Of a stretch of DNA of 64,000 bases, positions 17,488 to 26,204 are shown piece after piece; the first letter of the stretch is position 1; each line of letters begins with the position of its first letter. The translations under genes were made by a program, and so were the position numbers. Under the pieces are notes generated by a model. It had not been told where the DNA came from. It made no database searches and saw nothing but the letters and a program-made list of their open reading frames with translations. The DNA is from Vibrio atlanticus (lineage in GTDB: Bacteria > Pseudomonadota > Gammaproteobacteria > Enterobacterales > Vibrionaceae). Location: contig NZ_AP025461.1 of assembly GCF_024347315.1 (NCBI RefSeq), forward strand, positions 372,001 to 436,000. The letters are read 5' to 3'.

Positions 17488-19020
17488 ATGCCTGTGCTCC
17501 AACGCATCAGTTTAACCTTAGTTTTAGTCGCTATTCTCGGCGGCTGTTCTTCATTACCCGAAGGCATCGATCACCCGACAGAACCGCCAACCTCTCCTAC
17601 ACCTAGTTCTTTATCGGTTCTAACCAATGAATTTCAGCCTGAAGCTTTAGAGCAAGGCAACACTGCGGTTCGTCTGCAAGAGTCCGGTTGGGATGCTTTG
17701 GCACAGCGATTAGCGCTGGTCGAAAGTGCCGAGCACACCATCGACATTCAATACTACATCTGGAACTCTGACGAATCGGGCAGCTATCTCGCTAGCCGTT
17801 TATTAGCCGCGGCCGAGCGTGGTGTGAAGGTGCGCGTAATGCTGGATGATATCAACCTCAACGAACGTGAAGGTTTGCTGTCGGCACTGGATGCGCACCC
17901 GAACGTCGAGATTCGTATCTTCAATCCAACACCAACACGCCGCGGTTTCAGTAAATGGCTGAGCTTTGTCGGCGACTTTTCTCGTTTAAATCGCCGTATG
18001 CACAATAAGTCGTTTACCGTCGATGGTACTTTGTCTGTGGTGGGTGGACGTAATATTGGTGATGAATACTTCGACCTTTCTGATGAAATCAATTTCCGAG
18101 ACCGCGATGTATTAGTCATGGGCTCGGTAGTTAACACCATCCAAACCAGTTTTGTTGAATACTGGAACAGCCGTTGGTCTTACCCTGTCGATATGCTGGG
18201 TGATGACGAGCAACCTGATCTCTCGAAGATAGATAATATTGTCGTTCCGCATTATCAAAATTATCCTGAATTACCATTAGATCGTAAGGCTTCTGATAGC
18301 TTACTGAAAGAGGTGATTGGTGAGATGACTTGGGTGAATGCGCGTTTTGTTTATGATCAACCCGTCCCTGATGACTCCGATAATACTGATGAACCAAAAG
18401 CGACCGCGATTCTTCTAGGTAAGTTAGCGAGCGAATCGAAACAAGAGATCTTATTGGAATCGGCTTACCTTGTATTCGATGATGGTCAGCTTGAAGAGTG
18501 GCAGGTATTGAATAACAAGGGCGTTGAGATAAAAGCGCTAACTAACTCAATGGCGTCTAATGATCTGGTGACCAATCACTCCGCTTATGCGGGTAGACGT
18601 TACGACATGCTGGAGCATGGTATTGACCTGTTTGAGCTAAAACCAGAATCTAAGCTGTGCGAAGCTTCGACTCAAGACGTGTCTAAATGTGCGCCTGAGA
18701 CGGCCTATGGCTTGCACGCAAAATCAGTCGTATTCGACCGCAGCATCGCGAGCATCGGTTCATTTAACTTCAACTTGCGTTCTACCTACCTCAATACGGA
18801 ATCGGTTTTGATCATCGAGAATAAAGAGATTGCTGAAACGTTAGCAAAAACTATTGAGCAAGCAATGAGTGACGACAATAGCTGGCGTTTGGAACTGGAA
18901 GATGGTGACGTGTATTGGTATTCAGGTGAACAAAGTTGGGACAGCGAACCAGAAACAGGCAAGTGGGAACGCATGCAGTCAGGCTTCTTACAGTTGTTAC
19001 CGATTGAGAAGTATCTGTAG
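17488..19020 (+). CDS. Lipoprotein of the phospholipase D / cardiolipin synthase C family
   Basis: A 510-residue protein with two HKD catalytic motifs: His172 in MHNKSFTVDG and His410 in LHAKSVVFD. The second is followed by IGSFNFNLRS. The arrangement matches ClsC/YmdC, which makes cardiolipin from phosphatidylglycerol and phosphatidylethanolamine. Unlike what I recall of E. coli ClsC, the N-terminus is a lipoprotein signal (LTLVLVAILGGC), so this protein is probably anchored at the membrane on the periplasmic side. AAGGAAG precedes the ATG. It could instead act as a phospholipase D. A terminator follows at once. Confidence 0.8.
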   Translation: MPVLQRISLTLVLVAILGGCSSLPEGIDHPTEPPTSPTPSSLSVLTNEFQPEALEQGNTAVRLQESGWDALAQRLALVESAEHTIDIQYYIWNSDESGSYLASRLLAAAERGVKVRVMLDDINLNEREGLLSALDAHPNVEIRIFNPTPTRRGFSKWLSFVGDFSRLNRRMHNKSFTVDGTLSVVGGRNIGDEYFDLSDEINFRDRDVLVMGSVVNTIQTSFVEYWNSRWSYPVDMLGDDEQPDLSKIDNIVVPHYQNYPELPLDRKASDSLLKEVIGEMTWVNARFVYDQPVPDDSDNTDEPKATAILLGKLASESKQEILLESAYLVFDDGQLEEWQVLNNKGVEIKALTNSMASNDLVTNHSAYAGRRYDMLEHGIDLFELKPESKLCEASTQDVSKCAPETAYGLHAKSVVFDRSIASIGSFNFNLRSTYLNTESVLIIENKEIAETLAKTIEQAMSDDNSWRLELEDGDVYWYSGEQSWDSEPETGKWERMQSGFLQLLPIEKYL

Positions 19021-19042
19021 CAAAATCGGCACCGTATAAATG

Positions 19043-19075
19043 AAAAATGTCAGCGCATAATACGCTGACATTTTT
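19043..19075. terminator. Bidirectional intrinsic terminator
   Basis: A 13-bp perfect stem (AAAAATGTCAGCG with CGCTGACATTTTT, 7-base loop) between the convergent phospholipase-D-like and nfsA genes. Confidence 0.85.
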
Positions 19076-19110
19076 GTTTGTGCTGCTTATTGCTGAAATC
19101 GCTTAACGGT

Positions 19111-19833
19111 CTATCGCTTGGTCAGCTGTTTACTGTTTAAGTAAGGCAGAATGTGAGGGCGAGACTCTCCAGACAGCTTCTGCGTGATCTGCTGTGACCA
19201 GCTGCTTTGCTTCTGATTGCTTGAGCGGTTTGCGTAGTAGCTCTGCATCGAATCGTCGTAGCGAGCAATCTCATCTAGGCTCAGCGGTTGGTATTGGTTT
19301 TCGTGCATCACCACGTGAGCAGGAAGGCGAGGTTTGACTTCAGGCTGCTGCGCAGGGTGACCTAAACACATACCAAATAGCACGGCCGTGTGTTGTGGAA
19401 GTTCCAGTAGTTCATCGACTTGTTGTGCGCTGTTACGTAACCCGCCAATGTATACGCCACCTAAACCTAGAGACTCAGCAGCCAACATGCAGTTTTGCGC
19501 CATGATGCCAGAATCTACCGCGCCAATCAGGGTCAGTTCAGTAAAGTCGGTTTTCACTTCAGGGTTGATTTGCGCGTGGCGTTGATAGTCGATACAGAAC
19601 ACCAAAAACTCAGCCGCGTTCTCAACGTAAGCTTGGTTGCCTGCGTATTCGGCTAACAGTTTGCGCTTCTCTTTGTCTGTCACTCTCACGATAGAAACAG
19701 CCTGCAGTAAGCTCGATGATGAAGCCGCGAGACCAGCCTGAATAATCACATCAAGTTGTGCTTTTTCAATCGGTTGATTTGTATATTGACGAATGGAGCG
19801 GTGCCCCAGAATAGTTTCAATCGTGCTGTTCAT
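19111..19833 (-). CDS. nfsA: Oxygen-insensitive NAD(P)H nitroreductase NfsA
   Basis: A 240-residue FMN-dependent reductase. Family features: HRSIRQYTNQPIEKAQLD at the N-terminus (FMN phosphate site), AASSSSLLQAVSIVRV, GGVYIGGLRNS, and GMCLGHPAQQPEVKPRLP with the typical Pro-rich segment. It reduces nitroaromatics and quinones by two electrons using NADPH. Length matches E. coli NfsA. It is monocistronic; no SoxRS-type site was looked for in detail. Confidence 0.9.
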   Translation of the reverse strand: MNSTIETILGHRSIRQYTNQPIEKAQLDVIIQAGLAASSSSLLQAVSIVRVTDKEKRKLLAEYAGNQAYVENAAEFLVFCIDYQRHAQINPEVKTDFTELTLIGAVDSGIMAQNCMLAAESLGLGGVYIGGLRNSAQQVDELLELPQHTAVLFGMCLGHPAQQPEVKPRLPAHVVMHENQYQPLSLDEIARYDDSMQSYYANRSSNQKQSSWSQQITQKLSGESRPHILPYLNSKQLTKR

Positions 19834-20112
19834 AACTCTCAGACAGTCCTTGTGATGATGGCGTAGAGAATCACAATAACGACAATTACCATGAGCGTAA
19901 AGGGTGTTCGAGCCTTTCTGGTTGGCATATTTCAGCAGCGTCAGCCCAGTTTTTGAGATTCTATTTATAATCGATTAATGCCAGCTGCTATGCCGCTGGT
20001 ATTTTATTATTGAGTGAAACTTGCTTGGAAATACGCACTAAATGCTCAGAACTGTCGGATAAAATAGGGCATACTGGACTGAATATATAGACCAAAGAAA
20101 GTAACCACGCGC

Positions 20113-21357
20113 ATGAATCCGATCTGCCTCAACGACCCTTTTTCTCTTCCTAATGGCCAAGTGATCAAAAATCGCCTGTTCAAATCGGCAATGAGTGAAC
20201 AGCTAGGTGATAAACACCATAATCCTAAGCAAGGTTTAGTCACGCTTTATGATCGTTGGGCTCAAGGAGGAATTGGTCTATCCATGACGGGCAACGTGAT
20301 GGTCGATAGAGGCGCGCTTGGTGAACCTAAAAACGTTGTGTTGGATGAGCACAGTGACTTAACCATATTTCGTGAGTGGGCGAGTGCCGGGACACAGAAT
20401 GGTTCGCAGATATGGATGCAACTGAATCACCCAGGTAAGCAAATTCCTAAGTTCTTATGTGATAGCCCGGTTGCGCCTTCGGCGATCTCTTTAGAGCGTG
20501 GATTAGAGAAAGGCTTCAATACGCCACGAGCTCTGACTGAGACGGAAATCATCGCAATTATTGATAAATTTGCGCTGAGTGCAAAGCTATCAAAACAAGC
20601 AGGCTTTACTGGTGTGCAGATTCACGGTGCTCATGGTTATCTCGTGAGTCAGTTTTTGTCTTCGAGACACAATCAACGCCAAGACAAATGGGGTGGCTCA
20701 CTCGAAAACAGACTTCGTCTTGTGCTTGAGGTTTATCGCGCGATTCGAAAAGAGGTCGGTGAAGATTTCCCTGTCGGAATTAAGCTCAACAGCGCCGACT
20801 TCATGAAAGGTGGCTTCACTGAAGAAGAGTCGATGCAGGTTGTGCAAACACTGAGTGATAACGGTATCGACCTGATTGAGATCTCTGGCGGCACCTATGA
20901 AAGTCCATCAATGATGGGTTCAAAGAGCAAAGCTGAACCAATCAAGGCCAGCACGGTAAAACGTGAAGCGTATTTTATGGATTACATGGTGAAGGCGAGA
21001 AAACTCGTCAGCACTCCGCTGGTGGTCACGGGTGGTTTTCGAACCGCGCAAGCAATGAATGAAGCATTAAACACCTCGGCGACCGATTTTATTGGTATTG
21101 CGCGCACAATGGCGGTTGATCCAGATTTCCCTAACAAGTTAATTGAAAACCCTAGCCACGGCATGCTGCTAACGGTGCCAACCACAGGAAAGCCCGCTTT
21201 AGACAAAATGGCGATGGTTGGGCTGGTTTGGTATGAACATCAGATGTGGCGCATTGCCTCTGGCAAGAATACCGACCCTAAACTAAGCGCATTAAGTGTG
21301 GTGGTAAAAACAATTCTCAGCGCCGGCTGGCACGCTTTCAAAAAGCGCAGAGCGTAA
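20113..21357 (+). CDS. NADH:flavin oxidoreductase, old yellow enzyme family
   Basis: A 414-residue FMN-binding TIM-barrel protein. Recognisable motifs are LPNGQVIKNRLFKSAMSE, WMQLNHPGKQ, QIHGAHGYLVSQFLS (catalytic His and Tyr region), RQDKWGGSLENRLRL and GIARTMAVDP. It lacks the 4Fe-4S and second flavin domains of full dienoyl-CoA reductases, so it is an OYE-like ene-reductase. Its C-terminal tail is basic (HAFKKRRA). It may also act on fatty-acid or quinone substrates. Monocistronic, with a terminator at 21378. Confidence 0.85.
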   Translation: MNPICLNDPFSLPNGQVIKNRLFKSAMSEQLGDKHHNPKQGLVTLYDRWAQGGIGLSMTGNVMVDRGALGEPKNVVLDEHSDLTIFREWASAGTQNGSQIWMQLNHPGKQIPKFLCDSPVAPSAISLERGLEKGFNTPRALTETEIIAIIDKFALSAKLSKQAGFTGVQIHGAHGYLVSQFLSSRHNQRQDKWGGSLENRLRLVLEVYRAIRKEVGEDFPVGIKLNSADFMKGGFTEEESMQVVQTLSDNGIDLIEISGGTYESPSMMGSKSKAEPIKASTVKREAYFMDYMVKARKLVSTPLVVTGGFRTAQAMNEALNTSATDFIGIARTMAVDPDFPNKLIENPSHGMLLTVPTTGKPALDKMAMVGLVWYEHQMWRIASGKNTDPKLSALSVVVKTILSAGWHAFKKRRA

Positions 21358-21377
21358 GCAATCATGGATTGTTAAAT

Positions 21378-21408
21378 CAGAACTTTAAGGAATTGAAGTT
21401 CTGCTTTT
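21378..21408 (+). terminator. Intrinsic terminator after the OYE-family gene
   Basis: CAGAACTT (21378-21385) pairs with AAGTTCTG (21396-21403), followed by CTTTTTG. Confidence 0.75.
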
Positions 21409-21458
21409 TGTTATTTGTTCTCTTTTCAAATTTAAATTATCGATAAATACATCGTAGG

Positions 21459-21538
21459 GCACCCAGCCAGTCTTCCTTATAAAGCCTTGCGCTGAAGTGA
21501 GGCTTTCTTCTATGTAAAACGACTGACTTTTTGGGTGC
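21459..21538 (+). other. Nested stem structure in a 322-bp intergenic gap; possible structured RNA
   Basis: The gap 21358-21679 has no gene. Within it three stems nest in register: GCACCCA (21459-21465) with TGGGTGC (21532-21538), CAGTC (21468-21472) with GACTG (21521-21525), and AAAGCCT (21481-21487) with AGGCTTT (21500-21506). This 80-base fold lies 140 bases before ydcH. It could be a small RNA, a 5' leader structure or a relic of a repeat element. No known RNA family was recognised. Strand is assigned from the downstream gene only. Confidence 0.35.
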
Positions 21539-21679
21539 ATGTTATAAATTTTTGAATCTGAACTGTCTATATTCTACGCTGTGTACTGGATCTCGTTTGT
21601 TATTTGTACCACTTGCTAAGGTTAATAACGAATGTGTTTAAGTTTAATCCAATCACTTTACTCAACTTAAGAGGTTTCT

Positions 21680-21916
21680 ATGTTAGGTGAAAATCACTCT
21701 CTTGTTCACGAATTTCCTGAAATGAAAGACAAAATTGCTGAGCTTGCTAAAACTGACGATGGCTTTGCAGAAGATATGAAGACATACGACAACCTTGATA
21801 AAGAGATTCGTAAACTAGAGCTGAAAGATTCACCCATTGATGACGGCTCGATGCTCCAATTAAAACATGATCGTTCTGAGCTTAAAGATTCACTGCATGC
21901 TCGTTTAACGAGCTAG
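21680..21916 (+). CDS. YdcH-family (DUF465) small protein
   Basis: A 78-residue highly charged helical protein. It begins MLGENHSLVHEFPEMKDKIAEL and continues with LDKEIRKLELKDSPIDDGSM and a helical C-terminus, all typical of the YdcH/DUF465 family, which forms a helical hairpin of unknown function. AAGAGG precedes the ATG. The gene is monocistronic, with a UUCG-loop terminator downstream. Confidence 0.85.
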   Translation: MLGENHSLVHEFPEMKDKIAELAKTDDGFAEDMKTYDNLDKEIRKLELKDSPIDDGSMLQLKHDRSELKDSLHARLTS

Positions 21917-21934
21917 TGAGCTGGTAATTTTGCT

Positions 21935-21960
21935 GACTAACTAACTAACTGACTAACTAA
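21935..21960 (+). repeat. Short tandem CTAA-type repeat
   Basis: About six units of (G/C)ACTAA/CTAA in a row just after the ydcH stop codon. Reads as a slippage-prone microsatellite outside coding sequence. Confidence 0.7.
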
Positions 21961-21983
21961 ATGGCGAATTGCAGATTTAGACA

Positions 21984-22003
21984 AAAACTCCTTCGGGAGT
22001 TTT
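21984..22003 (+). terminator. Intrinsic terminator of ydcH
   Basis: AAAACTCC and GGAGTTTT around a TTCG tetraloop, followed by TTTTG TTTTTG. A textbook strong terminator. Confidence 0.9.
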
Positions 22004-22011
22004 TTTGTTTT

Positions 22012-22122
22012 TGACTCAACAATATAGAGGAATTGAAACCCACTGTATTGTTGGGTCAAAAATAGATTTACGGCAAGGCTCTGCATTAATAAAGTTCTAC
22101 CTTACACAGTGCAGAGCTTTTT
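22012..22122 (+). other. Two stem-loops with a terminal U-tract; possible small RNA
   Basis: Between the ydcH terminator and the convergent SDR gene are a 13-bp stem with one G-U pair (22012-22024 with 22046-22058, 21-base loop) and a second stem GCTCTGCA (22078-22085) with TGCAGAGC (22110-22117) followed by TTTTTAG. The order is that of a plus-strand small RNA with its own terminator. I could not identify a convincing promoter, so this remains a candidate. Confidence 0.3.
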
Positions 22123-22167
22123 AGTATCAGCGATTGCCTAAGCTTAAAAAGATAGGCTTCTGTTTCT

Positions 22168-22977
22168 CTATGACAAGATTGTCGTAATGATCTCTTCAAT
22201 TTTAGCGACAACTTGCTGTGATTTATCACCGTATATAGCATCTGGGTGCGGGTTAGCAAACGTGTTGTTGTCGTTATCAAAGTATTGACCGCCTGCTTGT
22301 GCGAACTCATCAGACAATGATGCGCGAACCAGAATATCAGAACCGATGCTTAGGTCGCCGCCTGCAATGCCGTAAGCGTCTTTCACCATCTTACTGCCTA
22401 GTAACGAAGCTGGGTTGACCGCAACCACCATTGGCGCTGTAGAGCCTGACTCTTTTGCCATCTCGCGAGTCCACATGGTGATCGCAAGCTTGCTTTGTGC
22501 GTAAGCGTCGCCATCAGAAAGCGGTTTCTTGCCTTCTAGCGCTTCGATGTTCACTGCTGCTTGCGCCGCTGAAGATAGGTTCACTACTCGGCTAGATGCA
22601 TCGAGTAAAGGTAGCAGACGTTTAGTCAGGTGGTATGGTGAAATGGTATTCACAACAAAACGAACATCTAAACCGTCTTTAGTGATTGGGTTCGGAGTGT
22701 TGAACACACCTGCGTTGTTAATCAGTACATCAATCTTATCGTGCTCAGCAATTACTTTGTCAGCCAACGCATCCACATCGGCCAGAACAGACAAGTCTGC
22801 CACATAACTTTGAATTTTTACTTCATCAGAGATCTCCACAAGTTGTTGCTCTACGTCTTTGAGCTTGCTTGGGTTACGTCCATGCAATAAAACGTGGTGA
22901 CCTTGTTGAACAAGTACTTTTGCCGTTTCGAAGCCGATACCATCGGTAGAGCCTGTGATCAGAATAACTTTTTGCAT
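22168..22977 (-). CDS. Short-chain dehydrogenase/reductase
   Basis: A 269-residue SDR of the retinol-dehydrogenase-like type. The N-terminal VILITGSTDGIGFETAKVL gives the TGxxxGIG cofactor motif. NNAGV follows at about residue 88, and the catalytic Ser and YxxxK lie in VVNLSSAAQ and DAYAQSKLA. ATG at 22977 stands next to an AAGGAAT ribosome site. NADP(H) preference and substrate are not predictable from what I see. Confidence 0.85.
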   Translation of the reverse strand: MQKVILITGSTDGIGFETAKVLVQQGHHVLLHGRNPSKLKDVEQQLVEISDEVKIQSYVADLSVLADVDALADKVIAEHDKIDVLINNAGVFNTPNPITKDGLDVRFVVNTISPYHLTKRLLPLLDASSRVVNLSSAAQAAVNIEALEGKKPLSDGDAYAQSKLAITMWTREMAKESGSTAPMVVAVNPASLLGSKMVKDAYGIAGGDLSIGSDILVRASLSDEFAQAGGQYFDNDNNTFANPHPDAIYGDKSQQVVAKIEEIITTILS

Positions 22978-23206
22978 GGAATAGATTCCTTATTAAAACG
23001 CTGACATAGTGAGCGTTTCTAAATGTGTCGTTTCGTTGAGGTAAAGAATAGCAATCTTTTGTAAAGTTGATAATCAAGCTGATTAATAAAACACTATTTA
23101 GTTTTTGTTGAAAATAGAGGTGTGAACAGAGCCTCAGTCCGTGCGAAGGAGACGATCAATCGAGAGATTTATCTGATCGAGTTCTTAGGCCGGAATAGCA
23201 GGCAAT

Positions 23207-23237
23207 AAAAAAGCTTAGCGCGGGGGACGCTAAGCTT
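23207..23237 (-). terminator. Intrinsic terminator of glpD
   Basis: A 10-bp stem AAGCTTAGCG/CGCTAAGCTT with a 7-base loop; on the minus strand it ends in TTTTTT. Confidence 0.8.
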
Positions 23238-23279
23238 CGTTGTTAAATATGTTCTTGAACCATGTTTAGGCTGGTGGGG

Positions 23280-24839
23280 TTAGCCTACTTGAGAAAAGCT
23301 TACAACCTTGCTTTGTAGCTTCTCTTTCAGGTAATCCGTCACCGCTTGCTGCTCGGATTCGCTCATGTACAGGCCAAGTTTGGTTCTGCGCCACAAGATG
23401 TCTTCGTCTGTCATCGCCATCTCTTCATTGATCAAGTAATCGATTTCAACTTGATAAACGCCATGCGCTTCGCTTGAGAATTGGATGCCAAGGTCAGCTT
23501 CGCTATTTGCGCCTTCCAGTAGCTTCCACGTGTAAGTACCAAATTGAGTCACGTAGCGAAGTAACAACGCTTCAGATGCCCAAGGGTATTTAGTGTGGAT
23601 CATCTTCGCAAGCTGCTCTCTGCTGCAACTAAAGTTACCACCTGGAAGCGTGTCGTTCGCTGTCCATGGTGCACCCATGTTGGTTAGGTGTGGTTCTAAC
23701 TTTTTAAGTGCCGCTTCGCCGAGCTTACGGTAAGTGGTTAGTTTGCCGCCGAAGATCGAAAGCAGTGGTGCTTGATCCAGTTCTGCGTCCAATTCCAATG
23801 TGTAGTCACGAGTGATCGCTTGTGGTGAATCCGATTCGTCGTCACAAAGCGGTCTTACGCCACTGTATGTCCAAACCACGTCTTCACGACCGAGCTGTTT
23901 AACAAAGTGTTGGTTAACAATATCAATCAAGTAATCCACTTCGACATCATCAATTGCGACGTTACGTGGGTCGCCTTTGTATTCAAGGTCGGTGGTGCCG
24001 ATGATCGAGAACTTATCTAGGTAAGGGATCATGAACACAATGCGATTGTCTTTGTTTTGCAGAATGTACGCTTGTGGTTCGTCGTGAATGCGTGGCACAA
24101 CAATGTGCGAGCCTTTGATCAGACGAATATTACGAGGCGAAGCCTGCTCTAATCCATCATCAAAGAACTGTTTAACCCAAGGACCAGCAGCGTTAACAAG
24201 CGCTTTTGCTTTGCGTTCAAAGCGTTGGTTTGTCATGACATCAAGGATCGTCACATGCCAAATACCACCTTCGCGGTGCGCTTTTTCAACACGGCAGTAG
24301 TTACGTACTTCTGCGTTGTTTTCTTTTGCTGCCAACACGTTGAGCAATACCATACGCGCATCATCCACCCAGCAATCTGAGTATTCGAAGCCTGTCTTCA
24401 TTTCTGGTTTCAGTAGCCCTGATTTTGCTAGGTTGACTGTCTTACTTCCAGGAAGAGTAGTGCGCTTACCCAAGTTATCGTAAAGGAATAGGCCACAGCG
24501 AATCATCCAAGCTGGGCGTAAAAATGGTCGATGAGGTAAACGGAAGCGCATTGGTTGAGCAACATGAGGTGCTTTTCTTAACAAGACTTCACGTTCAGCG
24601 AGTGCTTCCGAAACCAAACGAAATTCGTAATGTTCAAGGTAGCGTAGGCCACCGTGGATAAGCTTTGAGCTAGCGGAAGACGTTGCAGATGCGAAATCAT
24701 TTGCTTCGTATAAGCCAACGTTTAGACCACGACCTGATGCGTCTGCCGCGATGCCTGCACCGTTGATGCCGCCGCCAATCACGATCAAGTCTAAAGTGGA
24801 AGATGTACTGTTGTTTGAATTATTTTGTTGAGCACTCAT
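23280..24839 (-). CDS. glpD: Aerobic glycerol-3-phosphate dehydrogenase GlpD
   Basis: A 519-residue membrane-associated FAD flavoprotein oxidising glycerol 3-phosphate to dihydroxyacetone phosphate and passing electrons to quinone. The N-terminal dinucleotide motif is DLIVIGGGINGAGIAADASGRG. SSASSKLIHGGLRYLE and SIFGGKLTTYRKLGE are family signatures. It has its own promoter region after the glpR terminator and a terminator at 23207. The leader (24840-24950) contains TTCGTTT elements resembling those before glpF and glpR, so GlpR control is likely. Confidence 0.95.
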   Translation of the reverse strand: MSAQQNNSNNSTSSTLDLIVIGGGINGAGIAADASGRGLNVGLYEANDFASATSSASSKLIHGGLRYLEHYEFRLVSEALAEREVLLRKAPHVAQPMRFRLPHRPFLRPAWMIRCGLFLYDNLGKRTTLPGSKTVNLAKSGLLKPEMKTGFEYSDCWVDDARMVLLNVLAAKENNAEVRNYCRVEKAHREGGIWHVTILDVMTNQRFERKAKALVNAAGPWVKQFFDDGLEQASPRNIRLIKGSHIVVPRIHDEPQAYILQNKDNRIVFMIPYLDKFSIIGTTDLEYKGDPRNVAIDDVEVDYLIDIVNQHFVKQLGREDVVWTYSGVRPLCDDESDSPQAITRDYTLELDAELDQAPLLSIFGGKLTTYRKLGEAALKKLEPHLTNMGAPWTANDTLPGGNFSCSREQLAKMIHTKYPWASEALLLRYVTQFGTYTWKLLEGANSEADLGIQFSSEAHGVYQVEIDYLINEEMAMTDEDILWRRTKLGLYMSESEQQAVTDYLKEKLQSKVVSFSQVG

Positions 24840-24956
24840 GGTTTTGACCTCTTTCTGAGTGAACGAGCATTTTAGAACATAATTGAATCCTATATGAACT
24901 TTCGTTTGCGGTCATTTATTATTTTCGTTTATGCGCGTTTTATGTGATTTGGGCAT

Positions 24957-24987
24957 AAAAAAACCTCTGCTTATGAAAGCAGAGGTT
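24957..24987 (-). terminator. Intrinsic terminator of glpR
   Basis: AACCTCTGCTT and AAGCAGAGGTT (11-bp stem, 4-base loop), with TTTTTTT on the minus strand. It separates glpR from glpD, so glpD is transcribed separately. Confidence 0.85.
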
Positions 24988-25015
24988 CAAATAAGTCTAA
25001 TTCGAGCATAGAAGC

Positions 25016-25045
25016 GACAGTGACAGTGACAGTGACAATGACAGC
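25016..25045. repeat. Hexanucleotide tandem repeat (GACAGT)
   Basis: Three exact GACAGT units followed by GACAAT and GACAGC, in the glpR 3' untranslated stretch between the stop codon and the terminator. Noncoding; a possible variable-number repeat. Confidence 0.8.
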
Positions 25046-25126
25046 GAGCAAGTTTTACTTTTTTAACTTTTCTATAAAGAATCGTGATTCATTTAAGAAA
25101 GTGGCTCACTGAGCACTTATGTTGAG

Positions 25127-25912
25127 TTATTCGCTCACAGGACGAGCGGTATCGATCACTTCTAATGGTATTGCTGAATCTTTAAGGATGTTGAGAATCT
25201 CTTCCGGTGGCTGCTTGTTGGTAAAGACCATGTGCGCTTGAGAGATATTACCGAGCTTAACCATCGCGTTACGGCCAAACTTGGTGTGGTCGACGGCTAA
25301 GAAGATGCTGCGACTGTTTTCGATGATAGCTTGTTTCACACGAACTTCGTGGTAATCAAAGTCGAGCAGTGAGCCATCAAAGTCGATGCCGCTGATGCCC
25401 AAGATACCGAAATCGAGGCGGAACTGCTTCACGAAATCGAGTGTCGCTTCACCAACAATGCCACCATCACGGTTGCGTACTTCGCCACCCGCCAGGATAA
25501 CCTTGATCTCTGGGTTCGGTAGAAGGATGCTGGCAACGTTAATGTTGTTGGTGACGACTCTTAGTTGTTTGTGGTTTTTGTTGAGTGCGCGTGCCACCGA
25601 TTCTGGCGTGGTACCGATATCAACGAATAGGGTTGCACCATCTGGGATGTGCTTAACCAGTTCGTCGGCGATCACGTCTTTTTCGTTGAAGTTAAGCGCT
25701 TTACGCGTGTTATACGAGGTGTTTTCTGAGCTTAAAGGAATGGTTGCACCACCATGATAGCGACGAATTTTGTTGCTATCGGCAAGTTCATTGAGGTCTC
25801 GTCTGATGGTTTGTGGGCTGACATCGAACTTTTCAACGAGCTCTTCGGTACTCACATATCCTTGTGTTTTTACCAGATCTACAATCTGCTGGTGTCTTGG
25901 TATCTGCTTCAC
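25127..25912 (-). CDS. glpR: DeoR-family glycerol-3-phosphate regulon repressor GlpR
   Basis: A 261-residue DeoR-type repressor. The N-terminal helix-turn-helix reads STEELVEKFDVSPQTIRRDLNEL and the sugar-phosphate sensor domain includes ATLFVDIGTTPESVA and VTNNINVASIL. Its position between glpK and glpD and the C-terminal similarity to E. coli GlpR (ending on a short tail after DTA) support the assignment. Inducer would be glycerol 3-phosphate. Its leader carries a 12-base motif shared with the glpF leader, consistent with autoregulation. Confidence 0.9.
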   Translation of the reverse strand: MKQIPRHQQIVDLVKTQGYVSTEELVEKFDVSPQTIRRDLNELADSNKIRRYHGGATIPLSSENTSYNTRKALNFNEKDVIADELVKHIPDGATLFVDIGTTPESVARALNKNHKQLRVVTNNINVASILLPNPEIKVILAGGEVRNRDGGIVGEATLDFVKQFRLDFGILGISGIDFDGSLLDFDYHEVRVKQAIIENSRSIFLAVDHTKFGRNAMVKLGNISQAHMVFTNKQPPEEILNILKDSAIPLEVIDTARPVSE

Positions 25913-25983
25913 TTAACTTACCACTCCCTGCGCGCAAAGGGCTCTAGCGCGTCAAAATCGAAAATATAAACTCACGCTATTGT

Positions 25984-25995
25984 GCTCGAATTGAT
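25984..25995. promoter_or_regulatory. Candidate GlpR site upstream of glpR
   Basis: GCTCGAATTGAT, identical over 12 bases to 28818-28829 in the glpF leader. A nearby TCGAAAATATAAAC resembles CTCGAAAATAAAC before glpF. Shared only between glp promoters as far as I looked. Confidence 0.45.
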
Positions 25996-26080
25996 GAAAA
26001 GAGAGAAGTAATGATGGTAAGGAATCATGTCTAAACCGCAAAAACGCTGCGCAAAACGCGGAATTTGAGCCTGAAACGCA

Positions 26081-26108
26081 AAAAAGAGCACAAAATAGTG
26101 CTCTTTTT
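26081..26108. terminator. Intrinsic terminator of glpK
   Basis: An 11-bp stem AAAAAGAGCAC/GTGCTCTTTTT with a 6-base loop in the 292-bp glpK-glpR gap. Symmetric A and T runs make it active in either direction, but only minus-strand genes precede it. Confidence 0.85.
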
Positions 26109-26204
26109 AGTTTCGTTTGCTGAGGTTCGAACAATCTAGTCGATTAGATTACTCGGGTTCCTAGGTCAGCGGCTAATGATTAACGATTAGCTGAATAATC
26201 AGTA

